From JBOGDS01 sp050743075 (GTDB lineage Bacteria; Actinomycetota; Actinomycetes; Jiangellales; Jiangellaceae): DNA of 12,712 bases. Position 1 is the first letter of the stretch, and every line of letters begins with the position of its first letter. The position numbers and the translations under genes were made by a program. The notes beneath the pieces are model-generated. The model was given only the letters and a program-made list of their open reading frames with translations, did not search any database and was not told where the DNA came from. The stretch spans positions 1 through 12,712 of the forward strand of contig JBOGDS010000090.1 in the NCBI GenBank assembly GCA_050743075.1. The letters are read 5' to 3'. Of the stretch, positions 7,520-12,712 are shown piece after piece.

Positions 7520-7624
7520 TCATGATGCGGGTTCTCCGGTCGCCAACTGGTGGTAGTGGTTGTGCTCGTACTCGACCGGCGGGATGTCCGAGCAGGCGCT
7601 GTGCAGCCGTTGGTGGTTGTACTT
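7520..7624 (-). pseudogene. IS3-type transposase orfB, last 34 codons only
   Basis: The frame reads KYNHQRLHSACSDIPPVEYE and continues HNHYHQLATGEPAS before TGA. 'YNHxRLHSA…PxEYE' is the typical C-terminus of IS3-family OrfB integrases, just after the catalytic Glu region. The DDE domain is absent: upstream of 7624 the sequence abruptly becomes the 13-bp repeat TATGCGGGTGATC and then the recombinase fragment. It is a remnant truncated at its 5' side. Confidence 0.7.
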
Positions 7625-7636
7625 ATGCGGGTGATC
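7624..7636 (+). repeat. 13-bp direct repeat TATGCGGGTGATC, copy 1
   Basis: An identical copy lies at 8040-8052. The two copies sit at the two breakpoints of the recombinase C-terminal fragment, so they could be a recombination site or a microhomology scar. Confidence 0.6.
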
Positions 7637-7653
7637 GGCGTCAAGAGGTGCCG

Positions 7654-8040
7654 TCACGAGGCGTCGTTGTCGAGGCGATCGAGGAGGCCGTCGAAGATCT
7701 TGGTCCGAGCGACTTGGCCCTTGTTGGCGGCGTCTTCGCGCTGGCGTTGCAGGGTGGGGCGGAACTCGGTGGTGGTGACGAAGAAGGTGCAGCTTTCGCA
7801 GATGGACTCGAAGTGGCAGTCCATCTCGACGGGCCGGGCGCAGTAGCCGTTGCCGAGCATCCGGCGGTGCATCTCACCGCGGAGCTTGCGCATCTCCGCG
7901 CCTTCGTCGGTTTCAGGCAGCTGATGTGGTTGGTCGTAGAGGGCTTCTACCTTTTCGGTGACGGCGAAGTACTCCTCGGCGACGGTCTTGTCGGCGATGC
8001 GGGCATAGACCATCGTCATCGCGAGCGTCTTGTGTTTCAT
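7654..8040 (-). pseudogene. Tyrosine recombinase/integrase, C-terminal fragment
   Basis: The reading frame begins MKHKTLAMTMVYARIADKTV, which is the helix following the conserved 'LGH' and carrying the catalytic Tyr ('MVYARIAD') in actinobacterial XerC/D-like transposon integrases. It continues with 'EEYFAVTEKVEALY' and a Cys-containing tail (MHRRMLGNGYCARPVEMDC…ESICESCTFF), also typical of this group. The Arg-Lys-His-Arg part of the catalytic domain is missing; the ATG at 8040 is probably fortuitous, created at the junction with the direct repeat. An N-terminal half of the same family lies just beyond it in the opposite orientation. Confidence 0.75.
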
Positions 8041-8052
8041 ATGCGGGTGATC
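8040..8052 (+). repeat. 13-bp direct repeat TATGCGGGTGATC, copy 2, within a GGTGATC cluster
   Basis: Identical to 7624-7636. It runs into a perfect 10-bp palindrome GGTGATCACC (8046-8055) and a hairpin GATCACC-GGTA-GGTGATC (8049-8066); a further GATCACC occurs near 8083-8089. The clustered half-sites could be a recombinase binding region. Confidence 0.6.
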
Positions 8053-8123
8053 ACCGGTAGGTGATCTCGTCGCTTGGGGCCAGGATCACCTGTCGGCCTC
8101 ACCATCACTCGCAGGGAGTGCTT

Positions 8124-8636
8124 GTGACGTTCGTGCCGTGCCTTGTCCGCTCGATGCGCGGCTCGGAGGTTCGAGCGCTCACCCTCGGGCATCCGCTGCT
8201 GGATGACTACCTCGCGTTCGTCGGCGCTAGGGCCAGGTTGAATACCTGGCTGGCCACCGCCTACGACCTGAAGGTGTTCTTCGCCGTCGTGGGAAAGGAG
8301 CCGGCGCGGGTCACCGCTGCGGACGTGTTCGCGTTCCTCAAGGCGCAGCGGGCGCCGCGGCTTGGCGAGCGGGTGGTTCGGCTCGAGGATGGCGAGGCCG
8401 GACTCGCCGCACGAACGATCGCCCGGCGGCTGTCGAGTGTCTCCGGGCTGTTCGCCTACCTGACCGTCCGCGGTGACGCGGGGGTGGCCCGCAACCCGGT
8501 CCCGCGGGGGCTGTCCAGCCGGCAGCCGGGCCGCCGCGGGCGTGGCGGGGTTCCGCTGGTGCGCACCCCGCGCAGCGGCCGCCCCTCCGCCGCAAGGATG
8601 CCCTCGCACAACGCGACGCACTCGTTGCAGATATAG
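8124..8636 (+). pseudogene. Tyrosine recombinase/integrase, N-terminal fragment
   Basis: Starting at GTG 8124 (AGGGAG five bases upstream), the frame shows the SAM-like core-binding domain of actinobacterial integrases: 'LTLGHPLLDDYLAFV', 'NTWLATAYDLKVFFAVVGKEP', 'VTAADVFAFLKAQRAP', 'GLAARTIARRLSSVSGLFAYL' and 'GVARNPVPRGL'. Family sequence stops at about 8573 ('VPLVRTPR'); the remaining residues to 8636 are the antisense of a ClpX-type zinc-finger gene. The catalytic domain is therefore lost. It is the counterpart of the C-terminal fragment at 7654-8040, but the two are head to head, so an inversion or two separate elements must be assumed. Confidence 0.78.
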
Positions 8637-8755
8637 ATCCCAGGACCGGCGATCAGCTTCTCGCACTGGCCCTTGCGCTTCCCGCAGAACGAGCACCGCA
8701 GAGTGCCATCGACAAACTTGGTGACCAACGCGGTTGGAGATCCGCCAGACCTCAT
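8456..8755 (-). CDS. Small ClpX-type C4 zinc-finger protein, 3' end chimeric
   Basis: The ATG at 8755 has GAGGAG nine bases upstream. Residues 1-58 form a ClpX-like zinc-binding domain: 'LRCSFCGKRKGQCEKLIAGPG' leads to 'YICNECVALCEGIL', with Cys21, Cys24, Cys43 and Cys46 as ligands. In ClpX this domain dimerises and docks adaptors; here no AAA+ ATPase follows. After about 8582 the frame runs into the antisense of the recombinase fragment and reads Arg/Pro-rich nonsense to 8456. It is either a stand-alone zinc-finger gene truncated at its 3' end or a ClpX-like relative broken by rearrangement. Whether the 99-residue chimera is made is unknown. Confidence 0.65.
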   Translation of the reverse strand: MRSGGSPTALVTKFVDGTLRCSFCGKRKGQCEKLIAGPGIYICNECVALCEGILAAEGRPLRGVRTSGTPPRPRRPGCRLDSPRGTGLRATPASPRTVR

Positions 8756-9107
8756 GCGTCCTACTCCTCTCGCCAGTTCGTCGAGCCGATGCCGCAGCGG
8801 AAACTGCAGGCTCGAACATGGACACGGCCAGCAATGCCAAGCATGCAGCTGCCGGCCACGACCGCGCTAGACCATCACCGGCGGGGGTACGCGATCGACC
8901 TCCGGCCGGCGATGACCGATCTCGTACCCCCGCCGGTGACGAACGCAGCGAGCATTGGCCGAATCGCTGCACCTGGCCGAGACCGAGCCAGCAAAGCGAT
9001 ACCGGCCATCGGCTCGACACTAAGCACACTCGCCGCCCTGTCGCAGCGACGAGCACGGACAGTCACCATCTGTCAGCGAGCCTGTAACAGGGAATCGTCT
9101 TCACCGA
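8756..9107. other. Gene-free interval between zinc-finger gene and methyltransferase remnant
   Basis: No reading frame here shows recognisable protein features on either strand; the long ones look like high-GC shadows. The only clear structure is the inverted repeat at 8875-8939. It probably contains the promoter of the zinc-finger gene, but no motif is convincing. Confidence 0.55.
8875..8939. repeat. Long inverted repeat with 17-bp perfect arms
   Basis: TCACCGGCGGGGGTACG at 8875-8891 is repeated as its exact reverse complement at 8923-8939. After one mismatch the pairing continues with GATCG/CGATC, giving 22 of 23 paired positions around a 19-base loop (8898-8916) that itself contains CCGGCCGG. 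No T-run follows on either strand, so a simple terminator is unlikely. It may be a recombination site, the fused ends of an element or a replication structure. Confidence 0.65.
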
Positions 9108-9766
9108 TCAGGCAATGTGACGCTGTGTCACCGGTGTAGTGAGCTTCCTCCGGGAGCGGGCTGGGATATCTCGCTTGAAGAGGTACGTCCTACTCACTCG
9201 GTTTTGTCCAGGTGAGGAGTACTGCCACAGAAGGTAGCGGCGAAAACGCGCCCTGGGCAGGACCCGGTCGGGGACGCGCCGCATCTGCGCGTAGCTCAGC
9301 CGTGGCGGCCACACGGTTGGAGCCGCTTGCTCCCAGTAGCCCCTGGTCATCCGGTGGGCGGCATTGCCGAGGAAGGCGGCGACCTCGAAGAGCACGTTGC
9401 GGGGAAAGCGGCTCCGGGCGAGGCCCACCACGACGAGTGTTCCTCCTGGCCGCAGAAGCAGGCGCATCCGCGTCAGCCCGGCGGCGGTGTCCCTGTGATG
9501 AAGCGCGGCCACCGATACGACGAGGTCGGACGACTCGGCCGAGAACGGGTAGGTGAAAAGTCACCGACGACGTAGTCGAGGGCGCCGACGGCGCTGTCCC
9601 TGCGCCCGCGCACGATCGATGCTTGCAGGATCACGGTCGATCGCTGACACGTGGCGAACCACCCCCCGAGCTCCCGGGCCAGTATGCCCTCGCCACAGCC
9701 AACGTCCAGGGCCCGCTCACACCCGGCTGGAACGGCTCCGTGGATCAGCCGGCAATCCCCTGGAAC
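9108..9766 (-). pseudogene. Class I SAM-dependent methyltransferase, frameshifted and lacking a start
   Basis: Joined across frames, this gives a small Rossmann methyltransferase. 'AVPAGCERALDVGCGEGILA' is motif I. The frame then shifts at a C-run near 9660 to 'HVSAIDRDPASIDRARAQG' (acidic residue of beta-2), shifts near 9590-9612 to 'SAVGALDYVVGDF', and shifts at 9554-9562 to 'YPFSAESSDLVVSVAALHH'. It ends 'MRLLLRPGGTLVVVGLARS…' with a C-terminal extension to the stop at 9108. No start codon with a ribosome site is visible; the N-terminus seems lost towards the IS3 element. At least three one-base shifts make a pseudogene likely unless the sequence has indel errors. The substrate cannot be told. 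Confidence 0.75.
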
Positions 9767-9844
9767 CGTGGAGACTCCTCTTAGGCGGTTTCCTCCTCTT
9801 GCCGACCGCTGGTGGCTGCCATCTGACGAGGCCGGAGCGGCGGG

Positions 9845-9895
9845 GTCCAGGGCAGGCCGAAGGCCTGTCGCGCAGCGACGCACAGCGCCCTGGAC
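9845..9895. repeat. Nested palindrome able to form a three-way junction
   Basis: An outer stem pairs GTCCAGGGC (9845-9853) with GCCCTGGAC (9887-9895). Inside are two perfect hairpins side by side: AGGCC-GA(A)-GGCCT at 9854-9866 (one extra pair if the shared C/G are used) and GTCGC-GCA-GCGAC at 9867-9879. The arrangement lies between the IS3 orfB stop and the methyltransferase remnant, possibly in the IS end. Confidence 0.55.
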
Positions 9896-9938
9896 GTCGA
9901 CGTGGAGGTCTCGTAGCCTGCGGCGGTACTCGGTTGGC

Positions 9939-10820
9939 TCATGCCGCCTGCCGCTTGCGGGTGTGTTCGTAGACCGCCGGCGCGAGCATGCCGCAGGTCG
10001 AGTGCCGGCGATCATGGTTGTAGTACTCCAGATAGTCCGCGACCGCCCGGCGGGCCTGCGCCCGGGTGGCGAACGGGGCGTGCTCGTCGAGCAGTTCGAA
10101 CTGCAGGGTGGAGTGGAAGCTCTCGCAGACGGCGTTGTCCAGCGCCGATCCGGTGCGGCCCATCGATTGGGTGATGCCGGCGTTGGTGCAGGCCTGGGCG
10201 AACAGGGCCCCGGTGTACTCCCCGCCCTGGTCGGTGTGGAAGATCACCCCGGTGACCTGCCCGCCGCGGACGGCGATCGCGGTGCACAACGCGGCCCGGG
10301 CCAGCGCCGGGTCATGATGGTCGGACATGGCGAACCCGACACAGCGGCGGGAATGCAGATCCAGCACCGAGGCGAGATAGAACCTGCCCTCCTCGGTTGG
10401 CAGGTCGGTCAGGTCTCCGCACCAGCGCACGTCCGGCTCTGCCGGCGGGTTGAAGTCGCGTCGCAGCAGGTCAGGAGCCTTTCTGGCGTTCTTGTCCCGG
10501 CGGGTCAGCGACCGACGCCGACGGCGGCGAGCCACCAAACCGTGCTCGCGCATCAGCGCCGCAACGGTGTTCTGGCTGACCCGCCAGCCCGCCTCCTGCA
10601 GCTCGGCGGTGATCCGCGGCGACCCGTAGCGGCGTTTGTGCCGTTTGAACAGGTAGCCGATCTGGGCGGCCAGCGCCCGCCGCCGGGCCCGACGGGTCGA
10701 CACATCCCCATCCCGCCACTTGTAGAACCACGCCTGAGACACCCCCAGCGTCCGGCACGCAGTCGCGTGCGGCACGCCATGCTCGGCCCTCTGGGCGGCG
10801 ACGAACGCGGCCAGGCTCAC
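9939..10820 (-). CDS. IS3-family transposase OrfB (DDE integrase)
   Basis: 293 residues, full length for IS3 OrfB. The N-terminal part has a helix-turn-helix-like 'ATACRTLGVSQAWFYKWR' and the HTH_21 segment 'YGSPRITAELQEAGWRVSQN'. The rve core shows the triad: Asp136 in 'RWCGDLTDLP', Asp197 in 'IFHTDQGGEYTG' and Glu233 in 'DNAVCESFHS' with exactly 35 residues between the last two (D35E). It ends 'YNHDRRHSTCGMLAPAVYE'. The frame opens at GTG 10820, which overlaps the OrfA stop as GTGA, and lies in the -1 frame relative to OrfA, so the usual OrfAB fusion by -1 slippage could occur if OrfA were intact. OrfA is split by the IS110 element, so this IS3 copy is probably not autonomous. Confidence 0.93.
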   Translation of the reverse strand: MSLAAFVAAQRAEHGVPHATACRTLGVSQAWFYKWRDGDVSTRRARRRALAAQIGYLFKRHKRRYGSPRITAELQEAGWRVSQNTVAALMREHGLVARRRRRRSLTRRDKNARKAPDLLRRDFNPPAEPDVRWCGDLTDLPTEEGRFYLASVLDLHSRRCVGFAMSDHHDPALARAALCTAIAVRGGQVTGVIFHTDQGGEYTGALFAQACTNAGITQSMGRTGSALDNAVCESFHSTLQFELLDEHAPFATRAQARRAVADYLEYYNHDRRHSTCGMLAPAVYEHTRKRQAA

Positions 10821-10862
10821 CGGCTCATCGCTTCTTTCACCCAGAGGGCGACCGAGCGCTTG
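10817..10862 (-). pseudogene. IS3 orfA, last codons, displaced by IS110 insertion
   Basis: The sequence reads (L)KRSVALWVKEAMSR and stops with TGA overlapping the OrfB GTG. 'LKRSVALWVKEA' is a typical OrfA C-terminus. It directly abuts the right end of the IS110 element; the preceding part of OrfA is found 1.65 kb away at 12512-12609. Confidence 0.8.
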
Positions 10863-10883
10863 AGACCTCCGATGTCGTTAACT

Positions 10884-10889
10884 TGTCAA
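10884..10889 (-). promoter_or_regulatory. Outward -35 (TTGACA) in IS110 right end; half of a circle-junction promoter
   Basis: A perfect TTGACA overlaps the transposase stop codon and points out of the right end. In the excised circle the bases following it would be an 18-bp spacer (10883-10866) and then TCTAAT, made of T10865, the CT core and the AAT of the left end (12511-12509). In the present insertion the -10 position reads TCTCAA, so the promoter is only complete after circularisation. Confidence 0.65.
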
Positions 10890-12163
10890 GCAGCCACCGG
10901 TGCGGCGGGTTCACAGCGTGTCGGCGCCGCGTGTGGGAAGGCCTTGATCGGGTCGTAGGTCTGCCCGGTTGTCAGGCAGTGGTGCAGTTGGCCGAGCATC
11001 CGGTTGAACAGGTGTCGTAGCGCGGCCGGGTGGCCGTCACCGCGTTCGCGGCGGCGCAGGTAGTGATCGCGGGCCGGCGAGGGTCGGGCGGCGGCGGTGA
11101 ACGCCCAGGAGTAGCCGATGGCGGCGAGCCGGTTGTTCTTGGTCCGTCGCCGGGTCACGGTGCGGGACTTGCCCGACGCGCGGGTGACCGGTGCGGAGCC
11201 GGCGAAGGCCTGCAGCGCGCGGTCGTCGGTGAACCGGTGCCGGTCGTCGCCGGTCTCGGCGAGCACGATCGCGCCGCTGATGTCGGCCAGGCCGGGGAAG
11301 CTGGTGATGATCTCGTAGTCCGGGTGTTGCCGGAACGCTTCGGCGAGGGCGGCGGCGAGCTGCTCGACCGACGAGCAGATCGCGTCCAGGACGCCCAGCA
11401 GGGCGAGGGTTTCGGTGCGCATCGCCTGTTCCACGATCGGGTCCTGGCGCAGCCGCGGGACACGTAGTGCGGCGGCGACGGTCGCGGCAAGGCTGGCGCT
11501 GCGCCGCTGGCGGCCGCCGCGACGCAGCGCAGTCTCGATCCTGGCCTTCGACACCTTTAGACCCTCTGCGGGGCTGGGTGCGATCGCGAGCACCGCGCGG
11601 GCATCGCTACTAGCCAGCTGGGTGGTGGACAGCCCGCGCCCGGAGCCGGACCCGGCGGCGAACGCGGCCAGGAAGCCCGGGTAGAACTCACGCAACCGGG
11701 CGCGCAGCTCCTGCACGAGCTTGGTGCGCCGCCACACGCCGTCCTGGTAGGCGCGCGCCAGCACGGTGATCGAGCGGGCCAACGCCGAGTCATCGGGCAG
11801 CATCCGGTGCAGGTGCGCGTCGGTGCGCAGGATGTTCGCCAACGCCATCGCATCGACGTGATCACTCTTCTTGCCCGACACCGACGTGCGCTGCCGATAC
11901 CGGGCCACCGCCAGCGGGTTGATCGGGTAGATCGGCCGGCCGGTGGCGCGCAACACCGCGACCAGCAGCCCACGCGGTGTCTCGATCGCGACCGGGATCA
12001 TCGCCTCGGCGGTGTCGCCGGCCGCGGCGAGCATCGCGGTCAGCTCCACGATCCCATGGATGCTCTCGTCGATCCGCCGTTTGGCGACCAGCGCGCCGTC
12101 CCCGTCGACGAACGCGATGTCGTGATGGCCCTCGGCCCAGTCGATGCCGCAATACACCGCCAT
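10886..12163 (-). CDS. IS110-family DEDD transposase (bridge-RNA-guided recombinase)
   Basis: 425 residues from ATG 12163, which follows GGGAGGGG with five bases spacing; the longer open frame to 12286 lacks such a site. The N-terminal RuvC-like DEDD domain shows Asp8 in 'GIDWAEGHHDIAFVD', Glu61 in 'VAIETPRG', and Asp101/Asp104 in 'KKSDHVDAMALAN'. A basic coiled-coil-like linker (about 130-230) is followed by the Transposase_20 domain: 'ITSFPGLADISGAIVLAETGD', 'FTDDRALQAFAGSAPVTRAS', with Ser330 in RASGKS the probable nucleophile. The 425-residue length is typical. The enzyme would cut and exchange at CT cores directed by the RNA encoded just upstream. Intact as read. Confidence 0.95.
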   Translation of the reverse strand: MAVYCGIDWAEGHHDIAFVDGDGALVAKRRIDESIHGIVELTAMLAAAGDTAEAMIPVAIETPRGLLVAVLRATGRPIYPINPLAVARYRQRTSVSGKKSDHVDAMALANILRTDAHLHRMLPDDSALARSITVLARAYQDGVWRRTKLVQELRARLREFYPGFLAAFAAGSGSGRGLSTTQLASSDARAVLAIAPSPAEGLKVSKARIETALRRGGRQRRSASLAATVAAALRVPRLRQDPIVEQAMRTETLALLGVLDAICSSVEQLAAALAEAFRQHPDYEIITSFPGLADISGAIVLAETGDDRHRFTDDRALQAFAGSAPVTRASGKSRTVTRRRTKNNRLAAIGYSWAFTAAARPSPARDHYLRRRERGDGHPAALRHLFNRMLGQLHHCLTTGQTYDPIKAFPHAAPTRCEPAAPVAA

Positions 12164-12219
12164 GTAGTCCCCTCCCGCAGTAGTGGGTTCGCTCCTCCGG
12201 CCCGAGGGACCGGTGGGCA

Positions 12220-12490
12220 CCGCGCGGCGACCTAATAGCAAGGCTCGAGGCCTGACCTCCGATGGAGCCGTTCGCGATCCCAGCAACCAGCGGGGACGTC
12301 GATATTCTCAGCAGAGAGCTCGCGGCTCGGCACATCGATGACGTCACCCCGCGGGCGGGCTCGAACCACGACCGACCCTGGGCCACCACAGCATCGAAGA
12401 CGGGCCGGACACGCCGAGATGCGCCGGTCTCAAGCGAAACCTCAAATGGGCTAAGACATCACCAGACGTCCTCTGTGACCTGTCCGCGCC
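12220..12490 (-). ncRNA. Candidate IS110 bridge RNA (approximate limits)
   Basis: Transcribed in the transposase direction, the left end can fold into two internal loops. Target loop: outer stem GUCU (12467-12464)/AGAC (12430-12427), inner stem CUUA/UGAG (12455-12452 with 12444-12441). Its 5' strand holds GGUGAUGU, like the left target GTGATGT; its 3' strand holds CGCUUGAG (12436-12429), complementary to the CTCAAGCG of the right target. Donor loop: outer stem CGGC/GCCG (12270-12267 with 12228-12225), inner hairpin AGGC-CUCGA-GCCU (12253-12241). Its 5' strand holds CAUCGGAGGUC (12264-12254), identical to the right end of the element; its 3' strand holds CUAUUAG (12238-12232), complementary to CTAATAG at the left end. 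Order and polarity are as described for IS621. Ends are not visible. Confidence 0.82.
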
Positions 12491-12511
12491 CGTCGTTCGA
12501 CCCGGCCTATT

Positions 12512-12609
12512 AGCACATCACGCTCCAACCGCAACTCCGCGACCTCCCGCCGCAACCGCGCCAGCTCTACACGCTCGGACTCGCTCTGGCGTGCCTCCAA
12601 CTTTCCGGA
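12512..12609 (-). pseudogene. IS3 orfA, central/C-terminal fragment (leucine-zipper region)
   Basis: The minus-strand frame reads 'SGKLEARQSESERVELARLR' then 'REVAELRLERDVL', a heptad-like coiled coil of IS3 OrfA proteins, and stops being OrfA at the IS110 border. The missing end (KRSVALWVKEAMSR) is on the other side of the IS110 element. Upstream of about 12609 the helix-turn-helix half of OrfA is absent and is replaced by the start of another IS3 element on the other strand. Confidence 0.78.
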
Positions 12610-12640
12610 CTGCGGATCCAATAGGGTCCATTCCGGAAAG
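12601..12640. repeat. Inverted repeat CTTTCCGGA…TCCGGAAAG upstream of second IS3 orfA
   Basis: Nine-base perfect arms at 12601-12609 and 12632-12640 surround 22 bases. The right arm runs into the ribosome site of the plus-strand orfA. The repeat lies at the boundary between two IS3 elements and may include an IS end or a structure limiting read-through into orfA. Confidence 0.5.
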
Positions 12641-12651
12641 GAGAGGTATTC

Positions 12652-12712
12652 GTGGCTAAGTATCAGAGTTTCACGCCAGAGTTCCGTGAGGAAGCGGCTC
12701 GCCTTGTGGTCG
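12652..12712 (+). CDS. IS3-family transposase OrfA, N-terminus (runs off window)
   Basis: A GTG start with AAGGAGAGG five bases upstream begins MAKYQSFTPEFREEAARLVV, the first helix of the IS3/IS911 OrfA helix-turn-helix domain ('FTPEFREEAARLV' is characteristic). Only about 20 codons are visible. It faces away from the minus-strand IS3/IS110 nest, so it belongs to a different copy or an inverted one. Confidence 0.85.
   Translation, partial: MAKYQSFTPEFREEAARLVV

Larger units (their letters stand above)
10863..12513 (-). mobile_element. Complete IS110-family insertion sequence inside IS3 orfA
   Basis: The ends are set by the interrupted gene. On the minus strand the left flank reads GAGCGTGATGTG then CT, and the right end reads GGAGGT then CT and CAAGCGC. 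Removing 1649 bp and one CT rejoins the codons GTG-CTC-AAG-CGC, restoring the OrfA motif ERDVLKRS. CT dinucleotides at both borders match the core used by the characterised IS110 relative IS621. There are no terminal inverted repeats, as expected for the family. The element has a 348-bp left end upstream of the transposase and a short 23-bp right end after its stop, the arrangement of the IS110 group, where the bridge RNA lies in the left end. Confidence 0.88.

Noticed and set aside
8037..9056. Long minus-strand frame across the recombinase and zinc-finger fragments
   Set aside because: It crosses several unrelated fragments and reads as low-complexity Arg/Ala/Pro sequence.
9651..10958. Long plus-strand frame antisense to IS3 OrfB
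   Set aside because: Shadow of the DDE transposase, whose catalytic triad is clear on the minus strand.
12350..12372. tRNA T-arm-like GGTTCGAGCCC on the minus strand
   Set aside because: No acceptor, D or anticodon arms fit around it; it lies inside the IS110 leader between the two guide loops.
1..12712. CRISPR arrays, rRNA, tRNA genes
   Set aside because: No regularly spaced repeats and no recognisable RNA gene found on reading both strands.

Overview
High-GC DNA (about 70%) with GTG/TTG starts and integrase, IS3 and IS110 types common in actinomycetes; I infer an actinomycete and cannot name a genus. The left 7.1 kb is a carbohydrate locus and the right 5.6 kb is a graveyard of mobile elements.

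Positions 1-7126. A compact minus-strand operon runs from 4403 leftward: a broken ABC sugar-transporter remnant (4403-3789), an RraA-like protein (3744-3043), a GH113-like glycosidase (3046-2024), a mannonate-dehydratase-like enzyme (about 2012/2027-996) and a substrate-binding-type protein without a signal peptide that runs off the left edge. The last four genes overlap by about 4 bp at each joint (GTGA, probably TTGA, ATGA). An IclR regulator (4594-5376) is divergent, and the gap between them carries GCAACA/TGTTGC palindromes. Facing the regulator are a frameshifted PfkB (KDG-type) kinase (6369-5390) and an intact SDR (7126-6380). Together they suggest intake of a mannoside or uronate, cytosolic cleavage, oxidoreduction to mannonate, dehydration to 2-keto-3-deoxygluconate and phosphorylation. 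The transporter remnant and the kinase are both damaged, so the route may be decaying unless the indels are sequencing errors.

Positions 7127-9938. Fragments: a 156-bp interval bounded by 23-bp inverted repeats, the last 34 codons of an IS3-type transposase, two halves of tyrosine recombinase(s) in opposite orientation with a 13-bp direct repeat, a ClpX-type zinc-finger reading frame fused antisense to the recombinase N-terminus, a long inverted repeat, a methyltransferase pseudogene with several frameshifts, and a three-way-junction-like palindrome.

Positions 9939-12712. A minus-strand IS3-family element has an intact orfB, but its orfA is split by a complete IS110-family element (about 10863-12513). 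Because the interrupted gene can be rejoined (…LERDVL + KRSVALWVKEA…), both IS110 ends can be placed at CT dinucleotides. The 348-bp leader upstream of the IS110 transposase then reads as a bridge RNA: one internal loop carries guides matching the two target halves and a second carries guides matching the two element ends. Joining the ends in a circle would also assemble a TTGACA-N18-TCTAAT promoter facing this RNA. This is the most interesting system in the window. A second IS3-family element starts on the plus strand at 12652 and leaves the window.
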